NCBI GenBank assembly: GCA_963693285.1
Contig: OY848928.1
Coordinates: 4,030,501 to 4,094,500 of the forward strand
Direction of reading: 5' to 3'
From: Xestospongia muta
Taxonomy: Eukaryota > Porifera > Demospongiae > Haplosclerida > Petrosiidae
Length of the DNA: 64,000 nucleotides
The number at the start of each line of letters is the position of its first letter. Within the stretch, counting starts at the first letter, position 1. Positions 11,210-21,027 of this stretch are shown piece after piece. The position numbers and the translations under genes were made by a program. The notes below the pieces were generated by a model, which had not been told where the DNA came from, made no database searches, and saw only the letters and a program-made list of their open reading frames with translations.

Positions 11210-12832
11210 TTATTGACATCTGGGGAGACCTAGATGGTCACGTATTTCATTAGCTTTTGCTAAGTTACGAACGATATTACCCTCAATAGCAGAGATCACT
11301 GTCCCCCAGGTAATAGGTGATGGCTGAGAAGTAAACCAGGTGTTGATTACTTGAATGAGTTTAACTTTATTGTCTTGTGGACCGTTTAGTAAACCATTCA
11401 AATCATTGATAGAAACTCTTAAAGCCTTCCCAATGACATACCATTGGTTACTGATATTAACTAATAACTTGACTAGATTGTCTTCATCAGGGGCAATAGT
11501 TAAAATATCAGTACCTGCATAAAAAAGATTTAAACACAGTAGATAGAAGTCATTGTAACACCAGTAATTCAATATTCCATTTAGATACATTAAATACAGA
11601 AATACATACGAAAATATATTAACATTTTCTTTCAAAATGATATTATATAAGAAAAGTTTATATACTATTAATCCAAACACAAACAAAGTAGCAATGATAC
11701 CAAGCAATATACATAACTAGCAATACATGGATACACAAAAAACTAGATGGATAAGTGCAACTCTCACTCCCAACTGTTGATTTTGCAATACAATGAAATT
11801 TGAATACATAATCTTCGTAGATTCAGGAATTATCCACAAATTCTTTTTATAACGCTTCTTATCATCTTCAATAATTACTGAGAGCAGAGTAACTATCAAT
11901 GCACAAAAAAGACCAATTGGAGCACCTTTTGAGAAATAAAACAGTGAGGGACTACTCTTAGACGTTTCGAATGGAATAAAATCTAAAGCAGAGCTAGAAT
12001 TGATTAATGGCAGCAAGGCTGGCATAAAGTACTGTTTATCATCACTTGGTTTCTTTACAGGCAACTCTACAGCTATTAAAAGATGTATAAAGATCTTAAA
12101 CAAATCAGTTTTGAACTCATCAAATTCATTAGATATTTGACTATAAACGTTTAGAGCTTCATGTGACAAAACATCTCTAGAAATAATCCCAAGATTAGAT
12201 AATTTTAATAATGCAAACTCACCATCACCATCGTATTCTCCATTACGTATTGGACAAACAAGACACATTAGCTGATTGATTACTTGAATAAGACTATTAG
12301 GGTTAATGAAAACTAACTCAGACACTTCTTTTGGATAAAGGAGAATAGAATTGAGGAGATAGAAAAGCTCTAAAGCACTCTCCACTTCACTTGCTTTCAT
12401 ATGTAAGTCAGTACCTAAAGACATGCATTTGTCCAATCTAAGTACACCACAACTTTCACTGGCTTTTTCACGCAGGAGAATTTCATATCCATACCAACGT
12501 ATTGGAATATCAACTTCAAGGGCTTGCCTGCTTAATTTATCACTGATAGTCTTAATTACTTGATAGTCAAAGTTTTCACTTAATGCTTCACAACCATCAA
12601 CTTCGTAAAAAATTTGCTTTGAGGAAATTTTCCCATACTGTAAGTTGTCCTCCACAGGTTTAAAGATCTCAGCAAGTTGGCCTTTTATATTGCTAATTTT
12701 GCTAATCTCCCCCTTCTCTTCAAGTTCATCTCGATGGGTAGCAATGGTAATAATTTTTAAATTTGGATGTTTTAAAAGACAATTTTCACCACTGGTGGAA
12801 ATAGCTGGTGGAAATTGCTGATGACAAAACAT
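11210..12832 (-). CDS. COR domain plus C-terminal Death domain (Roco-like remnant), probably the 3' half of a larger gene
   Basis: Exon 12832-about 11760 encodes the tail of a Roc-type GTPase (IITIATHRDELEEK, the position of the G4 'THxD' motif). A COR-like domain follows (IPIRWYGYEILL ... FYLLNSILLYPKEVSELVFI ... PIGLFCALIVTLLSV). After an intron, with acceptor TATGCAG before GTACTGATATT, a Death domain runs to the stop at 11210 (NISNQWYVIGKALRVSINDL ... PITWGTVISAIEG). The Roc P-loop and switch motifs (G1-G3) are not visible, so GTP binding is doubtful. The frame entry at 12795 (CCAG acceptor, phase 1) is compatible with small upstream phase-1 exons and hence with the ZU5-UPA-Death gene next door. 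Whether this is one gene or two is unresolved; the donor ending the COR exon is also uncertain. Confidence 0.6.
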
Positions 12833-13381
12833 TTTTTTATGTGGTTATTCCCAATACTTTTTAATACTCTACCAGCCTCCTGATATTTAACATAAAACAT
12901 TAACTTTCACATACCTTTTTTCCTTTCATTGTCATGGCTTTCACTACCTCCACAAGAAGAAACAACTGAAGTTGTACCTATAGGAAAAATGCATACAAAT
13001 TTGAATCTTCGAGTGACATCCTACATTAACCAGGTAAGCATTTGTCAATATTTTTGTTATGACATGCTTTACAAAATATAGAAAGAAAAATTTGACAAGG
13101 ATAAAATTTGGTGAATTAATTCAAAAAGGTTTAAAATATGTCAATATTAATAATGTTAGTAGTGTTGGGTCTAATTTACAAAAAAAGTTCCAAAATATAA
13201 ATTTAAAAAATTATATACTTTAATGTGGTACATAAAATAAGTCAATAATACCTGGAGTGCTAGATGCGATTTCAAGATTCCTTCCATGAGGTACTGGACA
13301 TAATGTGTAATTTTTAAGTTTGTCTGTGTCTGATTAAGAAATGAGGTCAATACAAACAAAATGACATTCTAATATACTTAC

Positions 13382-15568
13382 TTTCAGTAGCAAATTGACT
13401 TATGATCTGTTGTTCCAAGCTATGTAGACCAGCGAAATGAAGAGCTTGTGCTACTGGTATCCATGTTTTTGTCATGTTCTTTTTCCGCCAAAATATTATC
13501 ACTTCTCTGACGCATCGAGTATAGTCTTGTAGATGGCATTCAAAAGTGGAGAGTTGATTAATACTTATATGAAGCTCAAAGCCAAATTGAAACCATTTAT
13601 CTTTCACAAGTGGTTCGGCTAAGACCATATCAATAACTTGTACAAGATATGGATCTATATCTAATGAAGAAATGAAGTTTACATATACATATTATATTAT
13701 GACAGGTACATTGAACATACCTTTAGATATATCTGGTAATGACATTGAAGGTGAAAGGGAAGAGATCAATTGTGTATAAGATGGACTATCTAAAGTAAAA
13801 AATAAAAATGAAGTTGAAATGTATGTAAATGTTTTGTCATAGAGTATTGTATTTGGTTAACAAGCACTACACACACTTATAAGTGTATATAGTAACCAAC
13901 ATGAACCAATGGTAAGTCAAGTGTCACAATGCAACAGGTTTGTATTAAATTGAGTAGTTGGATCACATTTATCTTATGATAGTCCTATCATCATAACTGT
14001 ATCTGATTTGTAACAGTACTACAGCTCAGTTTGAACTTCCTACTCAATATAAATTACACAATGTATAACATTGTACTTACTTGGGTTTTCCAAGAAAACA
14101 GTGGTCTCAGCAGGTGGTTCGGTACCAATAAATTCAACAGTGATTTTGTAATTCTTTGGTGCAATTGATGAATCTATTAAATTGAATTTTAACTTATAAC
14201 GTGGAGGAAATAGTAAGACATCTTCTAGCATCTTCAATCCATCTTCTCCATTTTCAGTAAAAACCTTGTAATAGTCAATCATATCTTCTGTAATCTGTTG
14301 TGACAAGGTCATATGAAAAACTGTGATAATAAAAGAATATATATTATACTCTTACATATTTATGATACAGTCCACGATCCAGGTACCATCCAGAATCATT
14401 TGTAGGCTCAGGATTAAAAGACAATGACAAATGAGCCTGTGAGACTAGAGTTACTGGTAAAAACGTTAAAGTGTAGCTATGTTCAAGAGTCACATATTGA
14501 CTTTCAACTTTCTACAGGGAGAATATTTTTTCAAATGTGTATACAATTAGATTATCACAAACCTCTTTACATATCTTTTGTTCAAACAGAAAACATAAAT
14601 CAATCAACAAGGAATGATCAAGCAATCTTTGTTCCATTTTTGCAATTAAATAACGCTTTGGTATCTTTGTGTATGCTTGGCCCTTGATAGCAATACAGTT
14701 AGAACAAAAATGAGGAGGACGAAATTTAACCAGCATAGACTCAATAGTCATCTTGATTTCTTGGTTATGGTTAAAAGTGAACAATTTGTCTTTTAAAAAG
14801 GATTCATCATCTGCTGTTAATAGATATAACTGGCTATTAGGACGCTCCATATTAGAGACATCAATGTGATGAGGTATATATAATTCGGCTGGCTTTGTTA
14901 ATTGACAGTTTATGTATGCCCACACAACAGGAGAGACAGGAACAAAATCATCTTCAAACTTGAACTTCTCACTAACAAAGCAGACTCCAATTGATAGTAT
15001 AGCTTTAGTTTTTACTGCTCCTTCTGGAATAATCATTGCAACACCATATTGACTGGAATGATATATTAAGCCAGTTGCATCTACTGGTACTTCAGTCAGC
15101 ACTCCAAAGATGGCTAAGAATAATATAAACAAGATTATAATTGAAAGATTTGTCTTATCATATAACAATTTTGGAAGATGTTGATTTTACAGTAAATACT
15201 GACTGGATCAGAAATTGGTAGTAATGTATTGAAGAGCAGAATAAAATTTAACGGAAAAGAAACAAGCTTATCTTCAAGTTGCTTCAGGCATTTGTATATC
15301 ATCAATTACATCCATCATCATAGCACTCTCAGTTAAGGTTAATAAAATTCATTGGTTGCTATACGCATCAACAGTTAAACTATGAAAATTAGTTTATTCA
15401 TCACATACAACAATAGAAAAGTTAACGGTCATTAAAGAATATCACATGTCCAAAATATTATAGAACTGTCTAGACGTTACACGTGTTATTATGATATACC
15501 TTTTACACTCTCTCGTAAAGCAGACATTGCATCAGTAAAGATGACCTCATCCTGCTTGTTGAGTAAAC
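13382..15568 (-). CDS. ZU5-UPA-Death protein (PIDD/UNC5-like module)
   Basis: Exons seen: 15568-15500 (LLNKQDEVIFTDAMSALRES), 15113-14563 (ZU5), 14511-about 14360 (UPA), about 14320-14088 (rest of UPA), 13789-13721 (SPSYTQLISSLSPSMSLPDI) and 13660-13382 (Death). ZU5 shows GLIYHSSQYGVAMIIPEGAV and LTKPAELYIPHHIDV. UPA shows the NPEPTNDSGWYLDRG block. The Death domain shows VKDKWFQFGFELHISINQL ... WIPVAQALHFAGLHSLEQQI. ZU5-UPA-Death is the module of PIDD, UNC5 and ankyrins, in which Death domains build apoptotic or NF-kB platforms. Downstream phase-1 pieces at about 13289-13250 and 12978-12920 would link it to the COR-Death exons. The 5' end is not established, and the UPA donor (GGACT|gtatca suits the phase) is a guess. 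Confidence 0.7.
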
Positions 15569-15689
15569 CTGTCAACAGAAAACAATTTACTAAATTTACA
15601 TGTAGCATTGGTACTGGTACATGGAAGATATTATATGCAATACCATAATATGGTCCAAACTGAATGGGCAATATTTTCAGAGTCATTGT

Positions 15690-16073
15690 AAGTATTTGGA
15701 TTCAACTTTAATAAGATTACAAATGTAAAATCATCCTATAATTGTTTTGGATAACGAAACACTAACTAGAGTTATACAGAGAATTAGGAGCAGGCTTAGT
15801 TGAAGATTATACAAAGCTAAAAATATAATCAGGCCCAAAAGTAGGAATGGCAGTATGGACACCCCTACACTGTAGCCACATGATCAAGAGTATAATGCTT
15901 ATGCTCCTGACTACCTATATAATTAATATCTATAATTATAGTACATTCATTAATCATGTGATATGTAGATACAATCACATGATACTAGTACAGTATCTTT
16001 AGTCACTATAGAGGAAGTTTATATACCTTCATTCTTAATATCTAGTTGTCTTCTCATTATAATCATTATATAC
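15690..16073 (-). pseudogene. NLR linker and Death-exon debris
   Basis: 15888-15984 repeats the linker-exon region of NLR-B and NLR-C (the bases around INYTGSQE and the ATCATGTGATATGTAGATACA intron stretch). 16025-16060 repeats the very end of a Death exon (MRRQLDIKNEG then GTATAT). Neither is complete. They are leftovers of exon shuffling among NLR genes. Confidence 0.7.
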
Positions 16074-16679
16074 CTTTATCTGTTGAAATAAGTGAGGAAG
16101 GATGTTCAACTTCCTTACATCTAGTTCTTGGTTTAGGTATTGGTGGAGTAAGTGAGGAAGGATGTTTAACTTCCTTACATCTAGTTCTTGATTTAAGTAC
16201 TGGTGGAGTAAATGAGGAAGGGTGTTCAACTTCTTTACATCTAGTTCTTGATTTAGGTACTGGTGGAGTAAGTGAGGAAGGATGTTCAACTTCCTTACAT
16301 CTAGTTCTTGGTTTAGATTCTGGTGGAATAAGGGAGGAATTATCTTGAAAAAAATCAGTACAAAGTGGTTTACTAGGAGTGAGTGTATCTATACAATAGA
16401 AGTAATAACACAGTGTACATTTATTACATACTATACCTTCACTCTTAACCCCTTCTCTCATTATAGCAGCTACATCCTCATCTCCACAGTCCTCAACAGC
16501 TGAGATGAGTTCTTCCCAAGAGGGGTCAGTACTGTTTGTAGTCCACCATTGTAAACCTTCCTCTAAAGCAAAGTGGTAGTCTTGATCACTACTGGCCATT
16601 GTCTTGAGTCTTCTCCTCTCCTCTGTCCTTGAACTACTATTGGTTTCTTCAAGAGACAACTGTTGACTTGTTAAATTAT
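16074..16679 (-). pseudogene. Orphan half Death domain plus proline/charged 20-aa repeat exon (NLR fragment)
   Basis: Exon 16679-16437 (243 nt) begins with a unique segment (NLTSQQLSLEETNSSSRTEE) in place of the first Death helices. It rejoins the NLR Death sequence at RRRLKTMASSDQDYHFALEE and ends MREGVKSE plus one base. Exon 16388-16074 (315 nt) encodes DTLTPSKPLCTDFFQDNSS and then about four copies of a 20-residue unit (SSLTPPVPKSRTRCKEVEHP with changes). Both exons are phase 1 to phase 1, as in the real NLRs, so they could still splice. No leader or NACHT exon of its own is seen. It may be an alternative module of NLR-B or a dead fragment. Confidence 0.6.
16095..16335. repeat. 60-bp coding tandem repeat, about four units
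   Basis: The unit is about GTTCAACTTCCTTACATCTA...GGTGGAGTAAGTGAGGAAGGAT and codes on the minus strand for the 20-aa TPPVPKSRTRCKEVEHPSSL repeat. Differences between units are mostly single bases. Confidence 0.85.
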
Positions 16680-17023
16680 CTGTTCATGCAAAAGAGAGAA
16701 ATAAGCTATCAATGCATGAAGTTTTGCCTTTTGTGAATTGAATTGGTCTTGTCAAAACATCATTGAGCATACAACCATGCATATCCATATATTAATGCCA
16801 AGGCTTAAGGTATAATTAATTGTCTGACAAATAATTATGTTACACTGGATTAGTCAATTCAAAATTCAAAGGATCGGATATCAATGATTGGGAAAGAACA
16901 AACTGTTATAGACATGCAAGTAGCATCATACTACTGCCATTTAGAAAGTGATGCTAGAATATAACCAGTCTCTTTGTGTATAGTAGGATTTTTCACTAAC
17001 ACATTTTAGGAAAAGTCAGATCA
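16680..17023. other. Non-coding stretch between NLR fragments
   Basis: About 340 bases with no recognised coding or repeat content. Confidence 0.5.
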
Positions 17024-17150
17024 TCAAATTTGCAATAACTTCAATAATATAGGAAAGTCATTAAATTCCTCAGTGTGTGTATCATTTCCTACTACTTGCT
17101 CTTGACTACCTGTATAATTAATATCTATAATTATAATACCTTCATTTAGG
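17024..17150 (-). other. Recombination joint replacing the LRRs of NLR-B
   Basis: Up to about 17152 the sequence is collinear with the NACHT exons of NLR-A and NLR-C. Beyond this point it is a copy of linker-exon DNA (DINYTGSQEQVVGNDTHTEE), whose usual splice donor (TTAT|GTAAGT) is mutated to TTATTGAAGT. A stop follows in LLKLLQI-stop. Confidence 0.8.
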
Positions 17151-20100
17151 CTGAAATATTGTTGATAGCTCTCATGTTCAAGATGAGTTAGACCTGCTAC
17201 AAACCTCAGACACATTCTAAAGTGATCATCATCAATATGTTCTGCAAACACTTCCTCTGTTTTCTCATACTTAGCTATCCACCATGCTGCTAGAAATTCC
17301 TGGATACTCAGGTGAAGAAATTGATAGTTTTTCTCATTATACATAGTAAATGTCATTAGTCCTAAATAGTCTTCCTTTACTGACTGATCAAGAGACTGGT
17401 GGAGTCGAAATGAAGAAAATGTCATTCTTTTTTCTTTCAAACTGAGATAAGCAAACTGACAAATCTCTTGGACACTTGTATCTAAGACTGATGGTAAAAG
17501 ATGAAGGCTGTGTAGTTGCCTAGGGTCAATATTGTGAGTATTCTTAATTTTGACATGTCTTCTGACAGTTTGTAGGATAAAAGTCTCGTACAATTTTGTG
17601 AGTGTTGTTGGTAACTGTCCATTTGACTTACAATAAACTAAGATGACTATGGAACAGACTAGTGGTACATAACACAATGACTGGACATCACCTCGTACTT
17701 CAAGATCTTTGATGAGGTTCTCAGCTAGATGTGGTTCTTTTTCTAGTGTTCCTTTGACTACTGCCTTGATCTCCTCCTCTGAAAATCCTAACACTTCAAC
17801 ATGTCTGTTAACTGAAGATAATTTTAACAGTGAGTAAGAGGCATAGCTACGTGAGGTAACAATTACTGAACATTTGGCTAATATCTCTCTACAAATTATT
17901 CTAGCTGCTAGTGAGGATTGTCTGAGATCTGTACTTAATTCATCCCAACCATCAAAGATTATCAATAATCCTTCTCCCTCTGTAGTTGTCATCCACTCAA
18001 CCACTTTTAAGACTGTTGGACTTTGGTAAACAGACAGATCTGCTAGTGTACTAGCTTGAGCCACCTTGTCATTTCTGAGAGGACAGTAAAGTACCAAGTT
18101 ATATTGTCCATGCACGAGCTCTCCTTTAGCCCACATATTTAACAGTCTACAACAGAGTGTTGTCTTACCAATACCAGGAGGACCATCAATTATTACTCTA
18201 AGAGACTGACCACTATCACATGGTTTAAGAACATCCTGGATATCTATCTGTTTATATTGAGTAACTTGAGGTATTTTATCAACTTGTCCTCTTAACATAC
18301 ACCATTGTTTCTGTAGTATTGTTTGAGGAGTGGCATGTCTGTCTTGTGTTTGTAGTAGTGCTAATCTTCCAAAGAAGTCTTGTCCAACTGGTGGTGGCCA
18401 GTCTATAGGGACAATAGGTTGATGTTTGTATTGGTATATCATGATATCACAATATTGCTGAATATCAGGGTGTAATGAACTGGTGGGTGGAGCATCATCA
18501 TTAGCACATTCACCTTAATGAAAGAAAGGTACATTATGTAATAGTTGTTGATGAACTTTAAAACCTGAGTTTTTCAAGCCATAAAATCACTGAGGTACAT
18601 AGGCGTATCTAGGCCCAGGCATACCAGGGCATTGCACTGGTAAACTGATCCAGGAAAAGAAAATGGCTTCTGCATAGCGTAGTTTTTCTAGTATTCGTCG
18701 GCTTAAAAAGTACTTACGCTCGACCATGACACAACAAAGACTCAATAGTCTATCTCTTTTGTACACAGAGAGAGATCTTTCGCCCACATTATGGAACTGT
18801 TTGGAAGATTTGGTATTGGAGTTTGAACAGGAGCACAAAAATTCCAGGATAGTACTTCTGTAAACAAAACTAAACTCCACCTTTAATTTGTAATTAATTA
18901 TGATTGTAAGTAGAACGACTCTATACGTAATTAACAGTTAATAACTATTGATAATTATTATTAATATTTTTAATAAGCCATGAATATTTAATTATGCTCT
19001 GGTAGTCTGATGACAATAGATACGCCTATGCTGAGGTAGTGTTGAGGTGATTATGGATTGCAGTTTTATAGGTAAGTAAGTAATCTACATTGTAACTTGT
19101 TAATATAATATATCATGTAATTGATGGTATTTGTTAGGGAACTATCTAATAGCATTGATAGGTTGGAAGTAACTCCATCCTTTGTAATTAGTAATGTTTA
19201 TCACCTGGGAGAGATATTAGACTCCACCCATAAGACTATTGCAGTAACAACTAAATACATTGTACTTACTTGTAGCATTCAGTTGTTTCAAGTACTGGTA
19301 TATTTCCTTAGCTAGAGCTTTGTTTTGAACAAGTGGTCCTTTGATAACCTCTATAATTGTCTTCCAATTAACTGGACTCTCTTGTCCATCCAAGTCTATC
19401 CATTTCTGGAGTACATGATCAAGTCTTGTTTGATTAGTCATGTTAGACTCAGCCAAACCCTGAAGGACATTGTATTCCACTCCAAGAGCATTACCAATAC
19501 TACGCCATGATGTATGAATAAGCGCTAGTTGTTCTAGAACATCTTGTTTTGAAGGGTTTTTAACTAAAAATTTAGAGAAAGGACATTTTAAAAGGTTAGT
19601 GAATAAACATATATTAAATAACTTACATAATAAAGGAAAGTCATTGAATTCCTCAGTGTATGTATCATTTCCTACTACTTGCTCCTGACTACCTGTATAA
19701 TTAATATCTATAATTATAGGACATTCATTAATCATGTGATATGTAGATACAATCACATGATAACTAGTACATAATTTTTACATATTAAATTATATTATGT
19801 TCAATATCAGACCTTTAGTTACTGAAGTAACTGAGGAATGATCTTCAGACTCTTTGGGTCTCTTAAATACTGGAATAGATGAGGGAGAATCTTCATTATC
19901 TTTAGATCTTTTTCTTAGATGACGTACTACAATAAGTATGAAATGAGTATATGTATTAACTGAATGAATATACCTTCATCCTTAATATCTAGTTGTCTTC
20001 TCATTATAGCAGCTATATCCTTATCTCCACAATCCTTAACAGCTGAGATGAGTTCTTCCCAAGAGGGGTCAGTACTCTTTGTAATCCACCATTGTAAAGC

Positions 20101-20542
20101 TTCCTCTAAAGCAAAGTGGTAGTCTTGATCACTACTGGACATTGTCTTGAGTCTTCTCCTCTTCTCCAGTGATACACCTAGTAGACTAGTGAGTTCAGTC
20201 CATTTATCGTTAACAACAAAACCACTCTTAACAAGAAGTCTTAGAGCATTACTTGATGTCAATTCTATTGAAGTAAATGAGACATAGTCCCTGTATCAGT
20301 TATATGTTTTAATGTTTACCTGTTTTAGGTCCAGGATTGAGTTCAATATCACCTGATAAAATGAGGAGAAGTAAGAGAAATAAAACTAGAGAGAAGGTCA
20401 GGTTACCACCACCCTCATCTCCAGACCATAGTGACTCCACCCATCCTGAGATATCAGTAGTAGTTCCCTTTTTAGTAGTATATAATATCTGATGACAATA
20501 CCATAGCCCAATACTGGCTCTCCATTGAGTGGTATCTATCAT
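17024..20542 (-). CDS. NLR-B: 2A-leader, Death, linkers, Death, NACHT; LRRs lost
   Basis: Six exons: 20542-20320, 20264-19974, 19926-19813, 19707-19627, 19563-19270 and 18513-17024 (223+291+114+81+294+1490 nt = 831 codons, 830 aa), all phase 1. Order: leader with hydrophobic run and 2A motif; Death 1 (DKWTELTSLLGVSLEKRRRL); basic/acidic linker (RHLRKRSKDNEDSPSS, possible nuclear signal); linker 2 (INYTGSQEQVVGNDTYTEEF); Death 2 (SWRSIGNALGVEYNVLQGLA ... SPVNWKTIIEVIKGP); NACHT with GPPGIGKT and GLLIIFDGWDEL. After the conserved HESYQQYF the frame leaves the NLR-A/C sequence and runs into SLNEG and a second copy of the linker-2 sequence before stopping. A recombination has therefore replaced all LRRs. 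The product would resemble a decoy or constitutive NACHT protein. An hAT element sits in the last intron. Confidence 0.85.
18590..19038 (+). mobile_element. Non-autonomous hAT transposon with 8-bp target-site duplication
   Basis: The element proper is 18598-19030 (433 bp). Its ends are inverted repeats: CATAGGCGTATCT at the left and its complement AGATACGCCTATG at the right. It is flanked on both sides by the perfect 8-bp direct repeat CTGAGGTA (18590-18597 and 19031-19038), the size made by hAT transposases. Inside (+ strand, 18678-18863) is the end of an hAT transposase. It is inserted in the intron between Death 2 and NACHT of NLR-B and is absent from the matching NLR-C intron. Confidence 0.9.
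18678..18863 (+). pseudogene. hAT transposase C-terminal (dimerisation) fragment
   Basis: The frame reads RSFSSIRRLKKYLRSTM and then TQQRLNSLSLLYTERDLSP to a stop at 18861-18863. This is the conserved hAT C-terminal dimerisation block ('ERSFS.LRRIKTYLRSTM...RL'). A TAG replaces the codon just before the Arg, and everything upstream is missing, so it cannot be active by itself. Confidence 0.85.
20327..20353 (-). other. 2A-type ribosome-skipping motif in NLR-B leader
   Basis: GDIELNPGP at residues 64-72, identical to NLR-A and NLR-C and again straight after the hydrophobic segment, with the exon donor (ACAG|GTAAAC) seven bases further on. Confidence 0.85.
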
Positions 20543-21027
20543 GTCTCAAAGATAAAGTGAATGTCTTCTTTCACATAAAGAAAGGAAGTTACACACCCTG
20601 AGATCATGTGATCTTCATTATATTATATTATATTATATTATATTATAATTATGACCTTTTCTGTGTATTTTTAATACAATCAATTTAAGTATTAATAATA
20701 ATACTGTGTAAAAGGGATTTGAATGTTTTTATAATTGTGTCAGTCCACAATACAACAACAACAACTGTCAGTAAGTAATGATATTTATATTAACCATGGT
20801 TCATCTAGTGTTAATGCAGAGAAAGGAGGATCTATTGGAATAGATATGTTAACTGGAGCTACAGCAGGAACAACATTAGTAGCTAAAGAAAGAAAAAAAA
20901 TTATCCATCTATCTATCTCTCAAACTAATACTGTTCAGTCTGCCCATCCATCAAATCTGTGCAAGTATGTTAACAATTTACGTTATAGTAATGACAGCAA
21001 GGACATTATAACATATATACAACTATA
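20543..21027. other. Intergenic region with a (TTATA)n run; possible short + strand exon
   Basis: 20618-20646 is a run of TTATA units. From 20735 to 21031 (+) there is an open frame (STIQQQQLSVSNDIYINHGS ..., then KGGSIGIDMLTGATAGTTLV) whose composition is coding-like but matches no family I know. It overlaps the end of the STRAD gene on the other strand. It may be a terminal exon of an unseen gene or chance. Confidence 0.3.

Noticed and set aside
16046..16348. Plus-strand frame with SLHLVLGLGIGGVSEEGC-type repeats
   Set aside because: Antisense of the TPPVPKSRTRCKEVEHP repeat exon, which has matching splice sites and joins Death-domain sequence.
17110..17125. A 15-nt intron in NLR-B between SLNEG and DINYTG
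   Set aside because: GTATTATAATTATAG is too short to splice, and reading through keeps the frame. It is a recombination joint.
18587..18880. Minus-strand 97-residue frame
   Set aside because: It is antisense to the hAT transposase fragment, whose plus-strand reading matches the conserved RSFS..RRLKKYLRSTM block.
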